NCBI RefSeq assembly: GCF_014230305.1
Contig: NZ_JACLAU010000003.1
Coordinates: 142,782-206,781, forward strand
Direction of reading: 5' to 3'
Source of the DNA: Novosphingobium aerophilum
GTDB lineage: Bacteria; Pseudomonadota; Alphaproteobacteria; Sphingomonadales; Sphingomonadaceae
DNA: 64,000 nucleotides
This document shows, piece after piece, positions 34,435-43,451 of the stretch. Within the stretch, counting starts at the first letter, position 1, and the number at the start of each line of letters is the position of its first letter. The translations under genes and the position numbers were made by a program. Below the pieces are notes generated by a model. It ran no database searches. It had not been told where the DNA came from and saw nothing but the letters and a program-made list of their open reading frames with translations.

Positions 34435-34950
34435 TCAGCTCTTGCCGGGACTCACCTCAAGCGATGCGGCGATGTCGAGGATCGAGCGCGCCAGGACCAT
34501 CGGATCATCCTTCGAAGCCACGAACCCGCGCCTTTGCCAAAACGCGGCAGCCTCCGGGTCCACCGCATTGACGATCAATGCCCTGCCCCCAATCAGCGTT
34601 GCGCCTTCGACGCATCGCTGGAGAGCGTGCTTGAGCAGACCGGTCCCAATGCCTTGCCCGCGCCATCGTGCGTCAGTGGCCAATTGGCCGAGCAGCAAAC
34701 AGGGCAGCGGGTCGGGCGATTGACCGGTGCGGATCGGACGCGGGAGGCTGACTGGAACCACGGCAGTTGGCGCCAAGCCGTAGTAGCCCACCACCCTGCC
34801 CGCATCGTGGACCACCATGACGGCTGTGAAGCCCTTTTTCTGATTGGACAGCGCTCGGGTCCGTAGCCAGTTGTCGAGCGATGGCTTGCCGCACGAGAAC
34901 CTCGAGAGGTCGTGTGCATCGCTCAGCGGTTCGGGTGCGGAAATCGGCAC
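34435..34950 (-). CDS. GNAT-type toxin acetyltransferase (TacT-like)
   Basis: A 171-residue GCN5-related N-acetyltransferase. It begins with the toxin-type signature LSRFSCGKPSLDNWLRTRAL. The acetyl-CoA loop is in LGQLATDARWRGQGIGTGLLKHAL, and the C-terminal AAAFWQRRGFVAS segment is present. Family members block translation by acetylating aminoacyl-tRNA. It lies 9 bases after its DUF1778 antitoxin gene, the standard TacA-TacT order. Confidence 0.88.
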   Translation of the reverse strand: MPISAPEPLSDAHDLSRFSCGKPSLDNWLRTRALSNQKKGFTAVMVVHDAGRVVGYYGLAPTAVVPVSLPRPIRTGQSPDPLPCLLLGQLATDARWRGQGIGTGLLKHALQRCVEGATLIGGRALIVNAVDPEAAAFWQRRGFVASKDDPMVLARSILDIAASLEVSPGKS

Positions 34951-34959
34951 TGCGCTGGG

Positions 34960-35256
34960 TTACTCTACTGAAGGCTTGGCTTCCCAGGGCGCAGGCCGCT
35001 TCAGCAACTCAACCATTTCGGGCACCGCTTTGGCCGGACGGTCGAGGAGATCGACGAAGGTGGCGAAGCCTTCTGGAGACATACGAATGACCGTGCTTTC
35101 CATGATCACTTCCTCGGCCGTCCGCACCGCCGCATCGCGCATGAATTCCGTGCGCGAACGCCCGCGCAGGCTGGCCGCACGGTCAATGATCGCGATATCG
35201 GCCTCCGGCAGCCGCATCGAAAGCGGATGGTCCTTGCGCTGGGTCGAGCGAGCCAT
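34960..35256 (-). CDS. DUF1778 ribbon-helix-helix antitoxin (TacA-like)
   Basis: A 98-residue antitoxin. The ribbon-helix-helix part (HPLSMRLPEADIAIIDRAASLRGRSRTEFMRDAAVRTAEEVI) binds DNA. The C-terminal tail (FATFVDLLDRPAKAVPEMVELLKRPAPWE) is the expected toxin-wrapping segment. ATG 35256 follows AAGGAGA; the longer open frame upstream would run through the operator. It is probably autoregulated through the palindrome at 35288-35310. Confidence 0.9.
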   Translation of the reverse strand: MARSTQRKDHPLSMRLPEADIAIIDRAASLRGRSRTEFMRDAAVRTAEEVIMESTVIRMSPEGFATFVDLLDRPAKAVPEMVELLKRPAPWEAKPSVE

Positions 35257-35287
35257 GGTTGTTCTCCTTGCCCGACTTCTTAGATCA

Positions 35288-35310
35288 TTGTATCGCATAT
35301 TGCAATACAA
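35288..35310. promoter_or_regulatory. Operator of the tacA-tacT operon
   Basis: A 23-bp inverted repeat: TTGTATCGCA and TGCAATACAA are 10-base arms with one mismatch around TAT, about 30 bases upstream of the antitoxin ATG. Ribbon-helix-helix antitoxins usually bind such sites. Confidence 0.65.
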
Positions 35311-35412
35311 ATAAAAAAGGAGCCGGAAAGGTCAGCCGATGAGGAAGGCACGCTGATCCGCTGCGGCAACGACAACCTGACCGCCGCGCAACATGGCTCG
35401 GGGGGAGAGAAC

Positions 35413-36852
35413 TCACTCCGCATTCCAGAACCCGCTCTTGCGGCCGTGTTGCGCTCTGAGATCGGCGACATAGCAATCGTGATCCGGATGGCCCGCCCAG
35501 TCCTCGATCCGGCGCGAGAGATAGCCGCAGGTCTGCAAATGGCGCGCGGCATGGGGGTAGCGCTTCGACCGCCCCCGATCGAGCGCGAAGCCGATCATGG
35601 AACGAAGGATGAGTGTGGCGGCGAGAGGATGATCCTTATCCAGATGGTCTGCGGCATCGGTCAGATACCAATAATGATCGCCGCTCATTTCACGATGCCG
35701 CGCAAGCACCATCGCTGCGGCAGCAGCCAATGCCGGCCAGGTCGCCAGAAACTGGAGACCACGATCAAAATCGGGATAGGCCGCCGCAATGCTCATGGCG
35801 CGCTGTTCTGCCTCCTCATCGTCGAAATCCGGCAGGCGCTTGAGGTATTCCTTGAGATATTCGGCGTGCAGCACGCTCTCGAACAGGTGCCAGCGCATGG
35901 CCTGCGCTTCGTCCGCCCGCCCCAATCCATCCAGCACATCGATACGCACCCGATCCCAATCGGGCCAGTATCTGCCCTGCCCGCGCGTGCCTGCAGCGCG
36001 ATCAAGCGCGGCGAGCGCTTCCCCTGCCCGCCCGGCCCCGAGCAGTCGCTGCGCGATCCCGGCCGCGATCGCAGGATTGACCTGCTCCTCGGCCGAATAG
36101 CGCGCGGCATAGGCATCGACGTCGCCGAGGGCATCAGCGATCTCGGTCAGCGCCGAGCGGACCAGTCGGGCGTGCCCCTTTATTTCGAGATCGTCTTCGT
36201 AAAGCGGCCCACCCAGCCCCCAGCCGATCACCCGGCGTTCTTCATTCTTGGGCTTGCTGGGCGGCGTCTTCTCAAGCGCCTCGAACTTCGTCTTGAGCAG
36301 AGCAAGTCCTTGCTGACCCAAGATCGGTGCCATCAAGCCGATCAACCCGTCGAACTGACCATAACCGTTGGCGCAAACGCCGGCATAGACCTTTTCGGCC
36401 AGCGTCGGCACCTTCAGCCCGCAGTGCGGCGCGGTTCTGCACAGTTCTTCCAGCGCAGCTTCCATCACCGAGCCGATCGCACCATTGCTGTCGTCGCATC
36501 GGTCATACAAAGAGGGGGCCATGTCGAGCAGCCGCCAGAGGAGCTCGAACGCCTCCGCCGGCTGCGTCGGCGCAACATGATCGACTATCGCGCGGCGTTG
36601 CGCCTCGATGTCTGCCACGAAGGCACGGTACTTGGGCCAGTCAACGAATGAGCGGGATTTGGCGATGATTGCCAGCCGCTTGCGGATCTCGGCCGCCACG
36701 CCCGCGCCGCCCTCGGTCCGGCTTGCCAATTCCAGCCGCAAGCGCCGCTTTGCCGCCGCATCGCCCGCGACAAGCTCGAGCAGGATGTCGGCCAAACGGT
36801 CAGCGCCCAGCGCCGCGAGATTCTTTGCGTTGAGAGCCTTGTCGGAAGCCAT
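35413..36852 (-). CDS. DUF6880-like protein of unknown function
   Basis: A 479-residue soluble, largely helical protein. The N-terminus (LNAKNLAALGADRLADILLELVAGDAAAKRRLRLEL) and the repeat-like helices (LLGAGRAGEALAALDRA; DVLDGLGRADEAQAMRWHLFESVL; DAADHLDKDHPLAATLILRSM) suggest a TPR-like solenoid. I associate this layout with DUF6880, which has no known function. No signal peptide or catalytic motif is visible. It lies on the decayed island between the toxin-antitoxin pair and att-like sequences. Intact length suggests selection or recent arrival. Confidence 0.75.
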   Translation of the reverse strand: MASDKALNAKNLAALGADRLADILLELVAGDAAAKRRLRLELASRTEGGAGVAAEIRKRLAIIAKSRSFVDWPKYRAFVADIEAQRRAIVDHVAPTQPAEAFELLWRLLDMAPSLYDRCDDSNGAIGSVMEAALEELCRTAPHCGLKVPTLAEKVYAGVCANGYGQFDGLIGLMAPILGQQGLALLKTKFEALEKTPPSKPKNEERRVIGWGLGGPLYEDDLEIKGHARLVRSALTEIADALGDVDAYAARYSAEEQVNPAIAAGIAQRLLGAGRAGEALAALDRAAGTRGQGRYWPDWDRVRIDVLDGLGRADEAQAMRWHLFESVLHAEYLKEYLKRLPDFDDEEAEQRAMSIAAAYPDFDRGLQFLATWPALAAAAAMVLARHREMSGDHYWYLTDAADHLDKDHPLAATLILRSMIGFALDRGRSKRYPHAARHLQTCGYLSRRIEDWAGHPDHDCYVADLRAQHGRKSGFWNAE

Positions 36853-36970
36853 GCCCTGCCATCGCAGGGGGACCGGCCACGGTCAATTCAGCAGAAACCG
36901 GGTCAAGAAAATCCGCCTAATGCCGCTCCGCTCGGCGGGGGTATCCAGCACAAACCTGTTCCAGCATCGA

Positions 36971-36989
36971 TACCCCCAAAATACCCCCA
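36971..36989. repeat. Paired C-tract motif, copy 3
   Basis: TACCCCC repeated with an 11-base period (TACCCCCAAAATACCCCC). ATCCAGCACAA lies about 18 bases before it, as ATCCAGCATAA does before copy 4. Confidence 0.5.
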
Positions 36990-37154
36990 TGCCAGCGTCG
37001 CTTGGGAAGACTATGCATTCTGGAACTTCGATGGGAATATCCTGAAATATAGGTATTTCAATCACTAAGGGGCTGATCTCGAAAGAGAAACCCGACACTA
37101 TTCGAGTCCTGCTTTCAGTTATTTTATCTCATATTTTCAATTGTTTATACGGTA

Positions 37155-37172
37155 TGGTAGCGGAGGAGGGAT
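37155..37172. repeat. 18-bp repeat resembling a tRNA 3' end, copy 2
   Basis: Identical to 34204-34221 and in the same orientation, 2951 bases away. The segment between them carries the toxin-antitoxin pair and the DUF6880-like gene, so the two repeats could be the ends of a small integrated unit. Confidence 0.8.
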
Positions 37173-37230
37173 TGGAGAATCCAGCATAACACTATGATTT
37201 TTAAATATTTTGTTGACCCAAAGCCGGCGA

Positions 37231-37249
37231 TACCCCCAACGATACCCCC
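37231..37249. repeat. Paired C-tract motif, copy 4
   Basis: TACCCCC repeated with a 12-base period, about 58 bases beyond the second 18-bp repeat. Same spacing relation as copy 2. Confidence 0.5.
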
Positions 37250-37664
37250 GATTTTCGTGCCTTTGCGACGAGGTGCACATCCCATGCGGTGGGCGGTGAA
37301 GGCCCGAAGGATTGGACATACGCGGGCGTCATCTGTGGCGCTGCCCATGAACGATGCATCCAGCAAGTGGTTCTGATGCGCACTCGTCAACGGCTCCGTG
37401 TCAGCTCGATTCGGATGGCAGGATCGCCGCCCAGAACTGAAGTACTGGAATGCGGCGAAGAAGGGCTGGACTGTGGATACTGCCGTCTTCGACATCGCGG
37501 TCGGCGGCAGCTCGACGGTGCCCTTCACAAAGGTCTTTTCAGTCACGCCTTGATGCGGAACTGGCCACATGGGCGTGCTGGACGCGGTGGCTCGATCATG
37601 AGCAAGGGAGGACGGTGCGTTACTCACTCACCGTTCTTGGCCTATCGACCGTTGCACTGAACCG

Positions 37665-40600
37665 TCAGGCCGTCGCTCCAGGAGCCGCAGACCTTTCATA
37701 CTCGCTCGATTGGACGACGAGCTTGGACAAGTGTGGCAATAGTCCCCGCTCAAATTTGTCAACCAGCTCGTAGATCACCGGGATGAGAACCAGCGAGAGA
37801 GCGGTCGAGGTGATCACGCCTCCAATGACAGCCACGGCCATCGGCTGCCGCGCTTCCGACCCTTCGCTCACCGCCAGCGCCGTCGGAAGCATGCCCGCGA
37901 TCATCGCGACCGAGGTCATCACGATCGGGCGGGTGCGTTGGGCGCATGCTTCGAACAGCGCCTCGCGCATGCCCATGCCGTCGCGCTCGGCGGTGATCGC
38001 GTACTCGACCAGCAGGATCGAATTCTTGGCGCACAGGCCCATCAACATCAGCAGCCCGATCAGCACCGGCATATCGATCGGAAAGCTCAGCAGCCGCAAG
38101 GCAGCAAACGCGCCCAGCAGGCTGAGGGGCAGCGCGCCCATGATCACCGCTGGCTTGAAGAAACCGCGGAAGAGCAGCACCAGCACAGTGTAGGTCAACG
38201 CAATGCCGGCGATCAGGGCGAGCACGAAGCCCACGAACAGCTCACCGATCAACTGCGACTGACCTTCCTTCGCTTGGTGCACGCCGGCAGGCAGGTTGCG
38301 CATCGTGGGGAGACCGGCCACGTCACGCAATGCTGTTCCAACGGCAGAGCCGACCGCGAGATCGGCCTCGACCGCAATCCGACGCTCGCGGTTGAAGCGG
38401 ATGATGCGGCCCGGACCTGCCTGGAAGCGAATGTCGGCCACCGTTCCAATGGGCGTGGTTCCTCCGCCCCGGGTCGGAACCCGCAGCGCGGCCAGCGTGG
38501 CCAGATCGTTGCGGGCACTTTCTGGAAGGCGGACCCGGATCGACAGGCGCTGTTCGCCTTGGGAATACCGGGCAGAGGCAGCGTCGATGTCCCCGATGGT
38601 CGCAACCCGCAGGGTGTTGGCAAGCGTCGCGGTATCCACACCGAGGCGGGCGGCCTCCTCGGGACGTGGGGTGACGACCAGCTCGGGGCCGGGCGCCGGC
38701 GGGCTGGGACGCGGGTCGCTGAGCGAAGCCAACTGCTGCATCTCGCGCAGGAGCCGGGTCTGCACCCGCTCGAGCTCGGCTCCGTCCGGACCGGCGAGCA
38801 CGACGGAAACGGGCGCCTGCCCGAAGTTTCCCTGATTGTGGAACCGCACGGCCGGGATCGCCTTGAGTACCGGCACGAGATCGGCCTGGAACTGCTCGGA
38901 CGTCCTCGTTCTCTGGTGCGAGAGGACCACGGTCAGCGTGCCTGAGCGCAGGTCCGCGCCGCCGCCACCGATCGTTCCCCCGGTGGAGCCCACCTGCGCG
39001 AAGACGCGTTCCACGTCGCGTTGCGACCGGATGAGGCGCGTTGCGGCCTGGACCGCGTCCTCCATGTCGGCCCGCGTGGCGCCGGGCGCTCCCTCGATCG
39101 CGATGTAGACGTAGTTGCGGTTCTGCGTGGACTGGAACCCCAGCTGAAGTGTGGCGGCGATGGCCAGCGCTAGGACCAGCAGCCCGGCCCCGATCGCGGT
39201 GCACAGCCACGGCCGTGCCAGCGCCCAGTCGAGCGCGCGGGCGTGGCGCGGGTTGAGCTGCCCGCCCGGCGCCGCGGATTTGCGTGCATGGTGCGGCAGC
39301 AGAAGGTAGGCAGCCATCAGCGGTGTCAGCAGCCGCGCCACCACCAGCGAGAAGGTTACCGCCGCAGCGACCGTCAGACCGAACTCCTTGAAGAACTGCC
39401 CTGCCTCCCCCGGCATGAGCGAAACTGGGGCGAAGACGGCGATGATCGTCGCGGTTGTCGCGATAACCGCGAGGCCGATCGCGTCGGCGCCGACGAGGGC
39501 GGCGCGATATGGAGACTCGCCTAGCTCGATCCGCTTCTCGATGTTTTCGATTTCGACGATCGCGTCATCCACCAGGATGCCGATGACCAGCGTCAGTGCC
39601 AGCAACGTGATGCCATTTAGGCTGAAGCCCATGGCCGCCATGAAGATGAAGGTCGGGATCAGTGACAAGGGCATGGCGACGGCAGCAATCGCGGTTGCGC
39701 GCCAGTCCCGCAGGAACAGGAACACCACCACGATCGCAAGGACCACGCCCTCGAACAGCACGTCGATCGTCGCGAGGAAGCTGCGGCGCGTCTGCTCGGC
39801 GGTCGAGACGATCTTGGTGAAGGTCACGCCGGGGTGGGCTTGGCTGAGCTGCGTGACCACGCGATCGGTCGCATAGACCACCGAAACGTCACTGGCTGCA
39901 CTGGTCTTGGACACCTGGATGGCAACGACCGGCCGGCCGTTCAGACGGGCGAAGCCGCGCACCTCGCCCTGCCCGTCGCCCACCTCCGCCACGTCCGCGA
40001 GGCGCACGTACCGCCCCTGCACCGGGATCGTGAGCGCACGGATCGCCTCAACTTGCCGGGCCGATCCCAGCACGCGGATGTTCTGCTCGCTCCCGCCGAT
40101 CCCGGCTCGCCCGCCCGGCGCATCGACGTGGAACGTCGCGAGGGCGGAATTGACCTGTGCCGCGGTCACGCCGATCGCCGCCATGCGCTGGGGATCCAGG
40201 ATCACGGTGATCTCGTGGGCAGCACCGCCGATCCGGCGCACTTGCCCGACCCCCTTTTCACCCTGAAGAGCTCGGGTCACGTCGTTGTCGATGAACCATG
40301 CAAGGTCGACATCGTTCATCGCGGGCGCGCTCACCGCGTAGGTGACGACGGGCGCACTATCGAGGTCGATCCGCTGCACGCTGGGCGGATCGATGCCCTG
40401 CGGCAGCTCGACCCGGGCGCGCTCGACGACGGTCCGGACGTCGTCGGTCGCCTTCTGCAAGTCGGTCCCCATCTCGAACTCGACCGTCGTGTTGGAGACT
40501 CCCAGCGAGACGTTCGAACTGATGTTTTTGACCCCGGTCACGCCGCTCAGCGCATTCTCGATCGGCCGGGTGACCTGGTTCTCCATCTCCTGCGGCGCGG

Positions 40601-40760
40601 CGCCGTTCTGCGTGACGGTGACCGTGACGATCGGCAGGGCGACGTTGGGAAACATCTGGATCGGCATGCGCAGGAAGGCCACCATGCCTGACACGGTCAG
40701 GAGGATGAACAGCAGTGCCACCGGTATCGGGTTGCGGATCGCCCAGGCCGAGATGCGCAT
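37665..40760 (-). CDS. RND multidrug efflux pump, inner-membrane transporter (HAE-1 type)
   Basis: A 1031-residue AcrB/MexB-like protein with two repeats of six membrane helices and large periplasmic loops. The proton-relay segment is ALTLVIGILVDDAIVEIENIEKRIE (two adjacent Asp in TM4). The porter loops carry FPNVALPIVTVTV and MENQVTRPIENALSGV. TM10-11 show VLIGLLMLMGLCAKNSILLVEYA. It is complete and is the third gene of an operon whose order is outer-membrane factor, adaptor, pump. It starts three bases after the adaptor stop. Drives proton-coupled export of drugs or lipophilic compounds. Confidence 0.93.
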   Translation of the reverse strand: MRISAWAIRNPIPVALLFILLTVSGMVAFLRMPIQMFPNVALPIVTVTVTQNGAAPQEMENQVTRPIENALSGVTGVKNISSNVSLGVSNTTVEFEMGTDLQKATDDVRTVVERARVELPQGIDPPSVQRIDLDSAPVVTYAVSAPAMNDVDLAWFIDNDVTRALQGEKGVGQVRRIGGAAHEITVILDPQRMAAIGVTAAQVNSALATFHVDAPGGRAGIGGSEQNIRVLGSARQVEAIRALTIPVQGRYVRLADVAEVGDGQGEVRGFARLNGRPVVAIQVSKTSAASDVSVVYATDRVVTQLSQAHPGVTFTKIVSTAEQTRRSFLATIDVLFEGVVLAIVVVFLFLRDWRATAIAAVAMPLSLIPTFIFMAAMGFSLNGITLLALTLVIGILVDDAIVEIENIEKRIELGESPYRAALVGADAIGLAVIATTATIIAVFAPVSLMPGEAGQFFKEFGLTVAAAVTFSLVVARLLTPLMAAYLLLPHHARKSAAPGGQLNPRHARALDWALARPWLCTAIGAGLLVLALAIAATLQLGFQSTQNRNYVYIAIEGAPGATRADMEDAVQAATRLIRSQRDVERVFAQVGSTGGTIGGGGADLRSGTLTVVLSHQRTRTSEQFQADLVPVLKAIPAVRFHNQGNFGQAPVSVVLAGPDGAELERVQTRLLREMQQLASLSDPRPSPPAPGPELVVTPRPEEAARLGVDTATLANTLRVATIGDIDAASARYSQGEQRLSIRVRLPESARNDLATLAALRVPTRGGGTTPIGTVADIRFQAGPGRIIRFNRERRIAVEADLAVGSAVGTALRDVAGLPTMRNLPAGVHQAKEGQSQLIGELFVGFVLALIAGIALTYTVLVLLFRGFFKPAVIMGALPLSLLGAFAALRLLSFPIDMPVLIGLLMLMGLCAKNSILLVEYAITAERDGMGMREALFEACAQRTRPIVMTSVAMIAGMLPTALAVSEGSEARQPMAVAVIGGVITSTALSLVLIPVIYELVDKFERGLLPHLSKLVVQSSEYERSAAPGATA

Positions 40761-40762
40761 GG

Positions 40763-41857
40763 TCAGCGGCTCCGCTGCGCGATGGCGACTTGATCGCCGT
40801 CAAGTGTGAACGCCGCGCCCTTGACCGCCACCGTGCTCCCGACGGGCGGTCCCTTGCGCAGCTCAACATAGCCGCCAGCGCGATCGCCCGTCTCCACCGC
40901 CACGCGGTGGACCCGGTGCCGGGCATCGACGAGCATGAGGAACGCGCCGTCGGCGTCATAGCGCACGGCCTTGTCCGGCACTGCTGGAGCCGTCCGGGCA
41001 CCACCGAAGATGACGTCGGCGAAGCCACCGACCCGCAGTTCAGGGTCGATTGGCAGCGCAACCCGGGCGATCACCACGCCGGTCGTCTGGTCGACCCGCT
41101 GGCCAATGAGCCTCACCCGTCCGTCGAGAAGGCGGCCGGACGCCAGCTTCACGCTTGCGGGGTCGCCCACCGCGAGCCGCGCCGCCATCGCTTCGGGGAC
41201 TTCGGCGTAGGCTTCCACGAGCCTGTCGCGCGCCATCCGGAACATCGCCGTTCCGGCGCTGGCCGTTTCGCCCGGCCGAACGGTGCGCTCGATCACGGTG
41301 CCGGCATAGGGTGCCCGGATGACAAGGTGACTGCGGCGGACGAGCGCGTCGTTCAACTGGGCACGGGTTGAATTCACCGACGCGGCGGTCGATCGGGCAG
41401 CAAACCGGCGCTGAGCAATGGCTTCGCTCGAAAGCACCCCCGAACTGTCAAGCCCGTCGACCCGCCGTGCCTGCTCGGCAGCCTGTTCGGCCGCAACCTG
41501 CTGCTGGACGAGCTGCGCCTCGAGCTGAGCGATCTGTGAGCGCAGCAGGCTGTCGTCAAGGATCGCCAGCGGCGCACCGGCCGGCACCCGCGCGCCCTCC
41601 TCCACTAGCACGCGGGCGACACGGTAGCCCGAAACATCGGTGGCGACGGCGACCTCCTCCAGCGCCACGAGCCGTCCCGCCGCAGCCGTCCCGCCGCCGA
41701 TGTTGCGCAAGGCCACCTGGTCGACAGAGACGGTCTGGCGCGGTGCATCCTTCGCCGCCGGCTTGGCGCCACCGCCGCATCCGGCAAGGGTACCGACGAG
41801 CAGCAGACAGGCGACCGCGGTGCGCAGACGGGTGAACGGGTCGGGCGTGGCGATCAT
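40763..41857 (-). CDS. RND efflux periplasmic adaptor lipoprotein
   Basis: A 364-residue membrane fusion protein. It begins with a lipoprotein signal (ACLLLVGTLAGCGGG) and continues with a biotinyl-lipoyl half (RVLVEEGARVPAGAPLAILDD), a helical hairpin (LEAQLVQQQVAAEQAAEQA), then IRAPYAGTVIERTVRPGETASAGTAMF and a beta-barrel domain. The ATG at 41857 overlaps the TGA of the upstream gene (ATGA), which fixes the start. Confidence 0.92.
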   Translation of the reverse strand: MIATPDPFTRLRTAVACLLLVGTLAGCGGGAKPAAKDAPRQTVSVDQVALRNIGGGTAAAGRLVALEEVAVATDVSGYRVARVLVEEGARVPAGAPLAILDDSLLRSQIAQLEAQLVQQQVAAEQAAEQARRVDGLDSSGVLSSEAIAQRRFAARSTAASVNSTRAQLNDALVRRSHLVIRAPYAGTVIERTVRPGETASAGTAMFRMARDRLVEAYAEVPEAMAARLAVGDPASVKLASGRLLDGRVRLIGQRVDQTTGVVIARVALPIDPELRVGGFADVIFGGARTAPAVPDKAVRYDADGAFLMLVDARHRVHRVAVETGDRAGGYVELRKGPPVGSTVAVKGAAFTLDGDQVAIAQRSR

Positions 41858-43326
41858 GGCTGTGTTCCATCGGACTTCGGGGTGGAACTGGGCTGCTGCG
41901 GTTCCGCGCTCCATCCGCCTCCGAGCGCACGGATGGCGGCAACGGCACCGGTCAGCACGGCGAGCCGCCCCTGGTTTGCCGAGGAGCGCGCCTGCAGCCA
42001 GGTGCGCTGCGTCTGGAGCAGGGTGGTCAGGTCGGTGAGGCCGGATCGGTAGCTGCGCGCCGCGATGTCGTAGGCGCGGTGGGCCTGCTCCTCGGCGGTT
42101 TCGAGCTGGGTGGACCGAGTGCGGCCCGCCCGGAGCCGGACGAGCGCGTTCTCGGCTTCCCCGTATGCGGTCTGGACCGCCTTCTCGTAGCGCACGGCGG
42201 CCTCGCTGCCGCGAGCCTCGCTCAAGCGGAACTGCGCCATCAGGCGCGGCCGGTCGAGCACGGGCAGGGTCAGGTTGGCAGCGAGCGACCAGAGCCCGGT
42301 TGCACCGGCTGCAGGCCCACCCGTGGCGGTCAGCCCCGCTCCACCCTGGATGCCGAAACGCGGAAACAGCGCGAGCCGGTCGATCTTGGCTCCGAGGACC
42401 GCCGATCGGACGGCCAGCTCGGCCGACAGCACGTCCGGCCGACGCGTCAGGACAATACCGGGGGTCACGGCCGGCAGATCCGGTGGCATCAGCAGGCGCG
42501 GTTCGATGACGATGCTATCGGTGCGTGCATCGGGCGTCCCGACGAGAATGAGCAGCGATCGGCGCGCCGCGTGAAGCTCGCCCTCGAGACGCAGGACCTC
42601 GGCCGCGGAACTTGCCGCGTCGGCGTGCAGGCGCGCCTGGTCCTGCCCAGACGACAGTCCCCGCGCCACCGCCACATCCGCGTTTCGGGCCAGTGCAGCC
42701 GTCAAGTCACGGGCCGAGCAGGCAATCTCGAGATCAATCGAAGTCGCCCGTGCCTGGTACAGCGCGGTGGCGACGTCCGCGATTAGTGCAAGACGCACGC
42801 CGTAGAAGTCGTAGCTTGCCGCGGCGCGGTCGATGTCGGCCCGCTGGCGGATCGCGGACAGGCGGCCGAACAAGTCGAGCTCCCAACTTGGCGCGAAGTT
42901 GGCGGCATAGCTGTCGTTGTCAGGCGCCGTGAGCCCCCTTCCCCAAGCGCGCTCGCTGCCACTCTCGGTCGCGGCACCGGTTAGGGAACCGGACGGCAGC
43001 GTTCCAGCCCGGCTCAGCGCGCGCGTGGCGCGGGCCTGCTCGAGTCGCGCCAAGGCGATGCGGATCGTCGTGCTCCGCTCCAGCGCGGTTCCGGCAAGCT
43101 GTGCCAACTGGGGATCGCCGAACGCGTCCCACCACCTGACGAGGTCAAAACCATCGCGCGTGGGAGCGTTTTCATCGGTTTCGAGGGTCGAGGGCAGCGC
43201 CAGTTGCGGTTGCGGGGCGTGGAGTGCCGGCGCGCAGGCGGCAGGGAAAGCCGCCGCAAGTCCGATCGCAAGTGATCGAATCGCGACTGCGCGGGTGGGG
43301 TCGCGGCGGTGGCTGGAGGAACGCAC
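41854..43326 (-). CDS. Outer-membrane efflux factor (TolC/OprM family lipoprotein)
   Basis: A 490-residue protein of the NodT/OprM family. The N-terminus has a lipobox-like SLAIGLAAAFPAACAP. The protein shows the internal duplication of TolC-type channels: WWDAFGDPQLAQLAGTALERSTTIRIALARLEQARA, and RRPDVLSAELAVRSAVLGAKIDRLALFPRFGIQGG. It is the first gene of the operon, which is unusual since the factor more often comes last. Confidence 0.92.
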   Translation of the reverse strand: MRSSSHRRDPTRAVAIRSLAIGLAAAFPAACAPALHAPQPQLALPSTLETDENAPTRDGFDLVRWWDAFGDPQLAQLAGTALERSTTIRIALARLEQARATRALSRAGTLPSGSLTGAATESGSERAWGRGLTAPDNDSYAANFAPSWELDLFGRLSAIRQRADIDRAAASYDFYGVRLALIADVATALYQARATSIDLEIACSARDLTAALARNADVAVARGLSSGQDQARLHADAASSAAEVLRLEGELHAARRSLLILVGTPDARTDSIVIEPRLLMPPDLPAVTPGIVLTRRPDVLSAELAVRSAVLGAKIDRLALFPRFGIQGGAGLTATGGPAAGATGLWSLAANLTLPVLDRPRLMAQFRLSEARGSEAAVRYEKAVQTAYGEAENALVRLRAGRTRSTQLETAEEQAHRAYDIAARSYRSGLTDLTTLLQTQRTWLQARSSANQGRLAVLTGAVAAIRALGGGWSAEPQQPSSTPKSDGTQP

Positions 43327-43375
43327 GTTGGCTCGGCCCTTGTGACAGACCGTCCTCCCCTATCCTCGCGCCTTA

Positions 43376-43393
43376 AAATATACAAGTATGTTT
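43376..43393. promoter_or_regulatory. Operator-like palindrome between the RND operon and its TetR gene
   Basis: AAATATACAAGTATGTTT, an inverted repeat of AAA-T-ATAC and GTAT-G-TTT with one mismatched pair. It lies in the 125-base divergent promoter region, about 60 bases from the TetR ATG and 50 bases from the efflux gene start. Confidence 0.55.
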
Positions 43394-43451
43394 CTTTTAT
43401 CTCTGTACCCGTCACCGGGCTTGGCGCTAAGGTTCTTTCGAAGGAGACCGG

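Larger units (their letters stand above)
36853..37664. other. Gene-poor, AT-richer island edge with att-like sequences
   Basis: No convincing gene is visible in 0.8 kb. The stretch contains C-tract motif copies 3 and 4, the second 18-bp tRNA-like repeat, and the word ATCCAGCA(C/T)AA next to both motif copies (about 36953 and 37180). Base composition between 37080 and 37230 is much richer in A and T than the surroundings. It appears to be the scar of one or more integration events. Confidence 0.6.
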
